Of a DNA stretch of 64,000 bases, positions 56,801-64,000 are shown in pieces (positions within the stretch are counted from its first letter, which is position 1; the number at the start of each line of letters is the position of its first letter). The position numbers and the translations under genes were made by a program. The DNA is from Sanderia malayensis (Eukaryota > Cnidaria > Scyphozoa > Semaeostomeae > Pelagiidae). A model generated the notes under the pieces. The model ran no database searches, had not been told where the DNA came from, and saw only the letters and a program-made list of their open reading frames with translations. The stretch is taken from positions 496,001-560,000 of the forward strand of contig RQOL01000466.1 of the NCBI GenBank assembly GCA_013076295.1, written 5' to 3'.

Positions 56801-59194
56801 TTTGAGACCTCTTTTGACCACTTTGTGGTTCTAAAAATTCCTTAATAGTTCCTTAACTTTAAGTTCGCATTTTTTGGACATAATTAGTTCTTAATGATTT
56901 GGCCTTTAGTAGTAAAAGTTCCTTAAGTTTTTTGACCTTCTACATGTAGATTCCTTATAAACGGTTCCTTATAAAAAAGGCGTGTATACACGATTGAACG
57001 GTTATGGCAGCCATTATGAAAGGTGGGAAAATTTTGCTCGCCCCAGGCCGCCGGGAGTAAACAGAAATTTACTCGAAATTGAAAAATGCAGGAAAAATAG
57101 AAAAACTCAATATTTTAGCACGAATCGGCTGTAATTTATTAGTAAAACATCAGTATTTATTGTCAAATACTCAAACTTACGGCATCCTATTGTTTTCTTG
57201 CCCATTCATCTGCAATTACGTGACCCAGTGTTCGCGGCCTAATTTTGGGGGCACCTTCTTGTTGTCAAGTTTTCTCGGAGCTCCTTGCCCCCAGGTAGGC
57301 CGAACCATGTTTTTCTGATACATTATGAAATGGTCTCTCATTCGGTATGTCTCGCTTGAGGATAGCATGCGGATTGGCTGAAATATTGCATGCCAAAGAC
57401 ATCCCCGTTTTGGTCACCTGATTCTTCGGGTGATGACTTTAGTCTTTACGTCATAGATGACAAAGTGCTGTAACAGGTCTTTGGAACCGGATGTTTTTGA
57501 ATATCTTTCTTTTCAATGATTTGAATCACCGTTAACACTTCGTGAAAACTGAGGGAAGGGCTTCCTATTCTAGTTCATATGTAAGATTTCTAAAACTGCT
57601 TTAAGACCACATCGAAGTATTTTAATCATGAGCAAAGCAAGAAAAGAAAGTTGCTCTGTTGCTGGTTGTAATAATAAATCTTGGCTACCACTAGAAAAAA
57701 TGAGAAACGAGGGCACGTGGAACTGGAAAACCTCAAATTTCATAATTTTCCAAAAGATCCTGCAAAGTTTAGCATTTGGGAGAAACAAGTCGCAAAAGGA
57801 AGAAAAGAGTACAAAATATGCAAGTCTTCTCGGGTCTGCTCTAACCACTTTGTAAATGGAAAGCCAACATTCGACGAACCAAATCCAACTTTGTTTTTAA
57901 CGGAAAGTTTCAGCACAAAAGTAAAGACTCACTACAACCGTTCCCCTAAAAAACGCAGACGTTTGGAAAAAAAGGTCGAGACGGCAACAGATTCACCGAG
58001 ACCAGCGTCTACTACATATGTTGATGACGCGGAAATAGCGAGTGTTTCAAAAGAAGCCATCATTGTTGGACCAGGGTTTGCCTTTGAGCAATTGTCAAGA
58101 GAAAGTGAAGTTGTACTCTTTTCTTCCTTTTGCGACTTGTTTCTCCCAAATGCTAAACTTTGCAGGATCTTTTGGAAAATTATGAAATTTGAGGTTTTCC
58201 AGTTCCACATGCCCTCGTTTCTCATTTTTTTCTAGTGGTAGCCAAGATTTATTATTACAACCAGCAACACAGCAACTTTCTTTTCTTGCTTTGCTCATGA
58301 TTAAAAGACTTCGATGTGGTCTTAAAGCAGTTTTAGAAATCTTACATATGAACTAGAATAGGAAGCCCTTCCCTCAGTTTTCACGAAGTGTTAACGGTGA
58401 TTCAAATCATTGAAAAGAAAGATATTCAAAAACATCCGGTTCCAAAGACCTGTTACAGCACTTTGTCATCTATGACGTAAAGACTAAAGTCGTCACCCGA
58501 AGAATCAGGTGACCAAAATGGGGATGTCTTTGGCATGCGATATTTCAGCCAATCCGCATGCTATCCTCAAGCGAGACATACCGAATGAGAGACCATTTCA
58601 TAATGTATCAGAAAAACATGGTTCGGCCTACCTGGGGGCAAGGAGCTCCGAGAAAACTTGACAACAAGAAGGTGCCCCCAAAATTAGGCCGCGAACACTG
58701 GGTCACGTAATTGCAGATGAATGGGCAAGAAAACAATAGGATGCCGTAAGTTTGAGTATTTGACAATAAATACTGATGTTTTACTAATAAATTGCAGCCG
58801 ATTCGTGCTAAAATATTGAGTTTTTCTATTTTTCCTGCATTTTTTAATTTCGAGTAAATTTCTGTTTACTCCCGGCGGCCTGGGGCGAGCAAAATTTTCC
58901 CACCTTTCATAATGGCTGCCATAACCGTTCAATCGTGTAGATTAATTAATTATATTTTTATTGTAGGTTCACAGATTGGTTGTAGTTGACAAGGACGATG
59001 TTGTTCTTGGAATTATCTCCTTATCAGATATACTCAAGTTTCTTGTCCTAACCCCATGCTGTAAGTACACCATTTTCCTAGTGCTCAAACGAAGCTGTTG
59101 GTTAGTGACCTCGTTTGATTATTATTCCATTGTCCTATTCACAGCCAAAGAGAATTCTGTAGTCAATTCAGAGGTTGGCGAAATGGATTCCTGA
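50801..59194 (+). CDS. PRKAG: AMP-activated protein kinase gamma subunit (four CBS domains)
   Basis: Sixteen exons, 1575 nt, 524 aa: 50801-50827, 51442-51671, 52088-52373, 52863-52926, 53227-53330, 53604-53637, 53814-53861, 54315-54373, 54611-54656, 55260-55314, 55650-55776, 55936-56016, 56233-56355, 56483-56629, 58967-59060, 59145-59194. This is the nucleotide-sensing subunit of AMPK, binding AMP/ADP/ATP through two Bateman modules. Residues 1-200 are a long Ser-rich, low-complexity N-terminus as in PRKAG2/3. CBS domains run from 203: [98 protein letters not shown]. The beta-alpha linker [11 protein letters not shown] is conserved. Nucleotide-ribose Asp residues are kept in CBS1 (TITD), CBS3 (RFDVI) and CBS4 (SLSDIL); CBS2 has Lys (THKKIL) where human gamma-1 has Arg171. 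Intron 14 carries a 1.95-kb transposon. More 5' exons are possible. Confidence 0.95.
54055..54246. repeat. MITE, family D copy
   Basis: Left end TACGGTATTTCCTCTAGTAAG, right end GCTAATTAGAGGTAATACGGTA. It has an internal GCGCCCGGGCGCTTAATAAA and GGGTGGGCGCTTATTGGAGG. It is in AMPK gamma intron 7. Confidence 0.8.
54702..55125 (+). repeat. Minisatellite, about nine copies of a 47-53 bp unit
   Basis: The unit reads AACTGGAGTAACCACATG, then TAAACATATCTCTATCTTTT, then TTGGACCACAAA, repeated head to tail with substitutions and small length changes. It lies wholly inside AMPK gamma intron 9. Confidence 0.9.
56747..56986. repeat. MITE, family A copy
   Basis: Left end CATGCTTTTTTTATATGGAACC, right end CCTTATAAAAAAGGCGTG next to TA. 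It is in AMPK gamma intron 14, with the THAP foldback element immediately adjacent on its right (TATA at 56985-56988). Confidence 0.65.
57628..58235 (+). pseudogene. THAP zinc-finger ORF in the foldback element, frameshifted
   Basis: It starts [20 protein letters not shown] one-base difference in an A-run near 57696 (six A here, seven in the right-arm copy) shifts frame. The other frame then continues the THAP fold: [19 protein letters not shown], then [14 protein letters not shown], giving the C-x4-C and C-x2-H zinc ligands. A basic stretch ([11 protein letters not shown]) and a tail running into the right arm follow. The THAP C2CH domain binds DNA in P-element, Kolobok and THAP proteins. 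As it stands the frame is broken and no catalytic domain follows. Confidence 0.75.
58095..58298 (-). pseudogene. THAP N-terminal fragment, right-arm copy
   Basis: A minus-strand frame starting [19 protein letters not shown] continues without frameshift through [20 protein letters not shown] and stops after [11 protein letters not shown]. It has the first C-x4-C pair of the THAP domain but lacks the C-x2-H half, because the arm ends there. Truncated and not functional alone. Confidence 0.75.
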
Positions 59195-60148
59195 CTCGGA
59201 TTGTCAATTGGATTGAATGGTTGAAAACACAGACCTCGGTCGTGTCGCTTAGATTGTGCTTTATAACCAGGTATTTATGCATTTGCTTCGGAAGTAAACA
59301 GATGGACACCCGTTGCTGTTAGGTTTGGAATAAACTTGCCTGCAATGGCTTGATAGAACAACGGGCTGAGTGACAGTTTGGGAATGCGGTTCGTGAATTA
59401 GTTTTAAAACAGCTGGCATTTGTTTGTTTCAAAGCGTGATGGTAGTTAATTGATTTAAGTTTATAATAACATTGCTTTAAGCTGTTAGAGGGGGATATGC
59501 TGGTCGGATGTAAATTGTTTCGGTGAATCACGATTCAGTAATGTTCTGGAGAAATTCAGAGCTAAAAAAGTGATTGAAATTTTCAAATGTGTTCGTAATA
59601 GTTAACAATAGATTCACAGTCACATTTCAAGACTTTCGTGAACTATTAGTTACACAAGAAAGCGTGCTTGAGGTTCGTGTTTTGAGACAATTGTCAATGT
59701 AACGTATGCGTGTATATAGCTTCTAGATTAACCAGGTAAAATTTACGAATTCAACACAGTTATGATTTAATTTTAATGTCAACGCACCTAAAGCCAGGTG
59801 AGTTTTCATTGGACACTTTGGGCGAATTTAGACTTGGCATTCTAGTTTTTTTTTTAATTTTTTTTAATGAAGTCTTGTGAACCTGTTTTCTAACAGTGGG
59901 ATTTTATTGACTTTGAGAACTGAATTCTACGCCGTTGTGTATTGTTCAATGAAGCGGAGGAGAAAACAGTGTATGCATCAGGAATTAAATTCTGCAACTG
60001 TTGTACAACGTATTTTTATAATTCATACGCTACCAAAACCACAACATATTACACAAAATACGACATGAAAATAACTACCTACAGGTCTTGGACCAAGTAA
60101 AAACTTTTAATTCTAATTTTACAGGCTAGCTTTTAATTCTAATATTGA
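59195..60148. other. Convergent 3' region between AMPK gamma and GalNAc-transferase
   Basis: The two genes end tail to tail, 954 bp apart. It contains the 3' UTRs; on the minus strand an AATTAAA-type signal lies about 15-40 bases after the GalNAc-transferase stop. No gene or clear repeat is seen. Confidence 0.5.
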
Positions 60149-63100
60149 CTAGCTTGGCTCTAGTGTCCACTTTTGGTGCTCGGATTTGTCGCATATTTCC
60201 AGCGTGAGGTAACGAGCTTCTTTGTGCACCGATAAACACATGCCCGTCGCAGGGTTGTAAAGATGTTTCGATACCTGGAAAGAAGAACGAAAATCATTTT
60301 CAAACCTCGAAACCCTTCATAACACACTAGATCCACCATTATTACCCCAAAAATGGCAAGGAAGGCTTTAAAAATACCCTCAGCTTGTCAGGGGGTAATT
60401 TACATCTAGGTTCGAAGCAAATGTGTTCAACGCTTTGACCCTAGATGTGAATTACCCCCAGCTTGTCAGAAGTAACAAGTTGAATCTTGGCTCCAAAACC
60501 CCCCTTGAAGGATGAGGTAACCACGCATGCGCACTTTGATATTTATTTTCAAAATCGATATGCGCGTGTGCAGTAGTCTCGTACAACCAACCTTTGAGTA
60601 ACTCCATTCTTGTCCTGCCCGTTCCCCGTGACATTTCATGGTTTTTGGTTTCTTTGTTTTCTTTGATTCCAATACATCCATACACAACAGACCACCAGCC
60701 ATAATTTCTCTGCCACTGTTCATTGTCCAGTACTAAAGCGGTTGAAATTAAAGGAAGTTATACTTGCCATCAAGAATGGAAATACACGAAACTTGATATT
60801 GCATAACTGCAGTATACCTTGATGTTAAGATGAGAGCATTCTTGAACAATTATGTTCATTTTTTTGTCATATTTCTTCCCCAAAGAGTCCAGACACAAAC
60901 CAGTGCCCATACTTTTTACCTATTTCAACAAAAACAAAAAGAGATAAGTTAATGGCAAGCCTGTAAGAACTAAGGGTGCAGTTAAATAATCCACAAAAGG
61001 CCTTCTGTTTACGACATTTATTCTTACATTTCCTTCGAAAGTGATCTTGGCTTTTTTTCTCGCCAACAAGTCTGGCTTAAATGGCGCTCCTTTACGTTCT
61101 AGTGGAATAGCCAGGTCTGGGTATACATTATCTAAATACCATTTGAACGATTTGCATTTCAATTTTCGTCGAAGCGCGATTCGATTGGACACGTCACCAA
61201 AAGATTTCCCGCGCAAATCCGTTCTGACGTTGTAGAAATGCGTCTTGTATTTGTCGAGCCAGACCTCTGCAACGCGCAGCGAATTGAAGCCCATTGTGTC
61301 GCTTTTGCCGTCATTTCCATATGGCCGTTGGTCTCTGAACACGTGCCCGACTCTGGAGCAGGGTATGATCTCCAGTGTGCCACCGCACATCCATATCTGA
61401 AAGAATCAACGTTGTTTATCAAAGGGGGGAGGGACAAAGCAACGGGAACATGAGATTCATTGTTTTGCATTATTACAGTATTACTGTAAATATTATGTCT
61501 TTTGATATTAATAATAATACTAATAATAATAATAATAACGTTGTTGATGATAATAATTTACATTTTATTTACAGTTTGCTGAGAAGAGATAGCCATGTTA
61601 AAGCTATGTAAAGTCAACTAAAATTAAACAAATTAAACAGATTTACAATGAATGCATGTAACTGACCCTGAAAGATATCTCCAGATTCTCTCCTCCCCAA
61701 ATATCCATATGTTCATCATAAGCACCAAGATCAAAGAAATATGCTCTATCCATTGCGAAAAGGCCTCCAGCCATTGTAGGAGATCTACAAAGTTACAAAA
61801 TCAAATGCCTCGTGAGAGTATGGTAACTTACATCAAACAACACACATCAAGATGTACCACACTAGCTTTTGCAATGCAATACAATACATTGAAACTTGCC
61901 TCAATGGCAATACAATACATTGCAACTTGCCTCAATGGTATGCTTGGGTCTTTTGAAGCTTTTGCTTCAGTATCTGTGAGCTGTTCCCAGGAGAAATGCA
62001 GACCCCAATTGAAGCCACCCCTGACCAATGGTGACGAAGTATATTCAAATGTATTAGCACTGATAATGTCTATCATAGGACACACTACTCTTTTCTTGTC
62101 TTTGGCTATCCGCAACAGCAAGGGTGGCAGCCAATTCTTGTTCACTTCGCAGTGACTATCCAAAAACACCAACACCTTGAAAAGAAACAGAGTATACTAT
62201 TGAAATGAAGTATTCTGAGCTTGTTTTTAGTGGGTGATGTAGATAACTGTGTTATCAGATATTTATAATTGCTTTTACTTTTCCGCTGGCTTTTCTGGCA
62301 GCACTGACCCTTGCTCGTATAAGTCCATGTCTCTTCTTTGCTTCAAATAGTTTGACTTTTGGGAGATTTCGTTGGAGATATTTTCGTAGATTTTCATGTT
62401 TCCTCACTGCAAAACAAATTAAATAACTAATTTGTTGCACCAGAATTTCTGAACATCCCAATGAGGCTGGGACATTTTATTCACCTCAAAAGGTGGGTTT
62501 TCGTCCCTCAACTACCCCCTCTCTTATCCAAACAATAACCCTCTGCTACTGAGCTACTGAGCTACCAACTACTAAGCTACACAAAAGATTTGTTCATCAG
62601 GTTTTGACATAATGAAAATCAATCTTACATGGATCACTGAAATCATCAAATAAGATTATTTCATGCAGTAAGCTATCTGGTGTCCTGTCAATAACACTGT
62701 ACACTGTTCTCATCAGGGTTGACCAGGCTTCATTGTGAAAACATATCAAGACACTTGCACTTGGCAGACCACTGGTGGGCTTGGCTGCAAATTTTGACTC
62801 ACATCTGAAAATACAGACAAGATATGTTCATTTCTCCTCAGGGTAATGGGGTAATGAGGTATATTCCTCTATGCTTTTCATTTTTACACGGAAAGGGATC
62901 ATACTGTCATAATAATAATCATAAACAAATAAACATAATAATACAAGGCATGTCGCGTATCTGGCAAATTCCTTCGCAAGCCAATACGATCGCTGACTAA
63001 AACGTTAAATGAGTGTTCAGCATAGCCTTTGTCTCTCTTTTTTACATCTTCATCGTTCCTCATGATACCAATAGTATCCTTATTTGATGCATCTTCAACA

Positions 63101-63249
63101 TCTTCTTCGTCATGATGCGGTACACTTATCTGCATCGCCACCCATTTCTCGCTGTTTATTAGATATATGGAAAGTCCTATTATCCATATTGCTGAAGATA
63201 GTATACAACCAAGGAATAAGTATTTCAATGCATAGCCATGTTTAATCAT
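60149..63249 (-). CDS. GALNT: Polypeptide N-acetylgalactosaminyltransferase (mucin-type O-glycosylation)
   Basis: Nine exons on the minus strand (5' to 3'): 63249-62945, 62804-62629, 62406-62279, 62175-61931, 61784-61667, 61396-61028, 60919-60818, 60732-60592, 60274-60149; 1710 nt, 569 aa. It is a type II Golgi enzyme that transfers GalNAc to Ser/Thr. There is one signal-anchor helix at about 9-31 ([20 protein letters not shown]) and a short acidic stem. The GT-A domain has [33 protein letters not shown], the DxH metal motif D209-S-H211 ([10 protein letters not shown]), WGLHFSW, and the Gal/GalNAc-T motif [14 protein letters not shown]. The C-terminal ricin-B lectin domain is about 448-569 with CLDSLG, LLCMDV and MCLSV repeats and QEW/QKW strands. 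Intron 4 uses a GC donor (AG-GCAAGT). The subfamily is not assigned. Confidence 0.93.
61876..61938. repeat. 31-bp tandem duplication at the GalNAc-transferase exon 4 donor
   Basis: GCAATACAATACATTGAAACT and what follows to CAATG (61876-61906) is repeated once with one change at 61907-61937. The duplicated unit contains the minus-strand GC-type splice donor TTGAG-GCAAGTT, so two identical candidate donors lie 31 bp apart. Confidence 0.85.
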
Positions 63250-63517
63250 AATTCAGGAAAATTATCGAGAATAGATAGCATGTCTTCGAAAAAGTTTTTC
63301 CGAGTTTTAAGATTCAGGCCCCGTGACGGAAATACTCACGACTGACCACCTTTATCTCAGATGTGGAAGCTGCGTGGCCTCTAAGCTCTGCAGGAGGAGT
63401 AAGCCTTTGACCATATTTGTCAAAAGCTGCCATTATGGTCACGTGAATGTGCTCATAAAGCAATGCGCCGTGATATCAACTCGTGTGCCAGCAAGAAAAG
63501 ACCTCTCCTCTCCGGCC
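63250..63517. promoter_or_regulatory. Probable bidirectional promoter
   Basis: 268 bp separate the start codons of the minus-strand GalNAc-transferase and the plus-strand mitochondrial-type gene. No TATA box is obvious. A GGTCACGTG sequence (E-box CACGTG) lies at about 63437. This is inference from geometry. Confidence 0.5.
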
Positions 63518-63629
63518 ATGTTGCGACAGGGTCTACGAAGACTTGCAAATGCTGCTGTAAAGCCAGCGCTTTTACAGCGCACGGCGACAAGGACTCAACA
63601 AAAATTGCTTCCGGCATGTATTGGATATT
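63518..63629 (+). CDS. First coding exon of a probable mitochondrial protein (partial)
   Basis: The ATG at 63518 gives MLRQGLRRLANAAVKPALLQ and then RTATRTQQKLLPACIGY. This is an Arg-rich, acid-free amphipathic leader typical of a mitochondrial targeting peptide. A good donor (ATT-GTAAGT) follows at 63630. The mature protein lies beyond the window, so the product cannot be named. It is divergently placed from the GalNAc-transferase. Confidence 0.6.
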
Positions 63630-64000
63630 GTAAGTATATTTTCAGAAGAAAAATAGTTTACTCTATTCAAATTGAATCCAGTTTGAGAAGCATTTGTTCA
63701 GGCCTGTATCTACCCGCGAGGCGGACTAACTGACCTTCCCACATCCATTGACACGTGATGTTTTACAAAGGCCGTCTAAAAAGACGCCAGAAATAACGCA
63801 ACAGGCATTTAAAGTTGTGCTGGACTTATTACCCTAAGTTATTTCTACCCTTAGACATTATATTTGCATGTTTCAGTTTCTTAAGATCTTTAAAAATGCC
63901 GTGAAAAGCGAGTGTCCAGACGCATGCGTCCGATTTTTATCCGAATTGAATATGAATTTCATATCGACCATTGTAAACGTACTTTGCAGCATTTTGAGTG
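63630..64000 (+). other. Intron 1 of the partial mitochondrial-type gene
   Basis: No further exon is recognised before the window edge. Confidence 0.45.

Larger units (their letters stand above)
56989..58937. mobile_element. 1.95-kb foldback transposon with THAP-domain coding arms
   Basis: The left arm 56989-57812 and right arm 58114-58937 are almost identical inverted repeats of about 824 bp, separated by a spacer of about 300 bp. Termini are CACGATTGAACGGTTATGG and its complement, flanked by TA (56987-56988, 58938-58939). Each arm ends inward in the first part of a THAP-domain reading frame; the spacer completes it in one orientation. No transposase core is present. It resembles an element formed by inverted duplication of a THAP-transposon 5' end. 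It lies in AMPK gamma intron 14. Confidence 0.85.

Overview
This is a eukaryotic, almost certainly animal (metazoan), nuclear genome window. Nine complete multi-exon genes and one partial gene can be read by joining short exons across GT-AG introns, and all nine are animal-type families. The DNA is AT-rich, introns are mostly 100-1000 bp, and introns and intergenic DNA are packed with short inverted-repeat transposons. The mix (IA-2/PTPRN, BMI1-type PCGF, PAN-EGF secreted protein, abundant TA-flanked MITEs, a minimal hammerhead ribozyme) suits an invertebrate, perhaps a cnidarian or another early-branching animal. The species is not determined.

Layout: 771-4656 (+) Polycomb RING finger protein of the BMI1/PCGF2 type. 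4657-13499 holds repeats and possible noncoding exons. 13500-16143 (+) TMEM198-like seven-helix membrane protein. 19620-30760 (+) IA-2/PTPRN dense-core-vesicle receptor phosphatase homologue, 23 exons. 30761-33275 holds repeats, including a 1.25-kb palindrome with a hammerhead ribozyme. 33276-38009 (+) secreted PAN plus four-EGF protein. 38744-40796 (+) membrane-anchored prolyl 4-hydroxylase-like dioxygenase. 42156-44245 (+) MMADHC (cobalamin trafficking). 45519-49839 (+) long-chain-type acyl-CoA dehydrogenase. 50801-59194 (+) AMPK gamma subunit. 60149-63249 (-) polypeptide GalNAc-transferase. 63518-63629 (+) first exon of a probable mitochondrial protein, head to head with the GalNAc-transferase.

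The genes do not form an operon or one pathway. Three concern mitochondrial or energy metabolism (MMADHC, acyl-CoA dehydrogenase, AMPK gamma) and three act in or pass through the secretory pathway (PTPRN, prolyl hydroxylase, GalNAc-transferase). I see no functional cluster beyond that.

The most unusual items are: a 40-nt minimal hammerhead ribozyme present in only one arm of a large palindrome; a PTPRN homologue that keeps catalytic motifs lost in vertebrate IA-2; a 1.95-kb foldback transposon in the last AMPK gamma intron-interrupted region carrying THAP-domain reading frames in both arms; and at least six families of TA-flanked MITEs. Exon boundaries were chosen by eye from splice sites, reading phase and family conservation; they may be off by a base or two where no independent phase check was possible.
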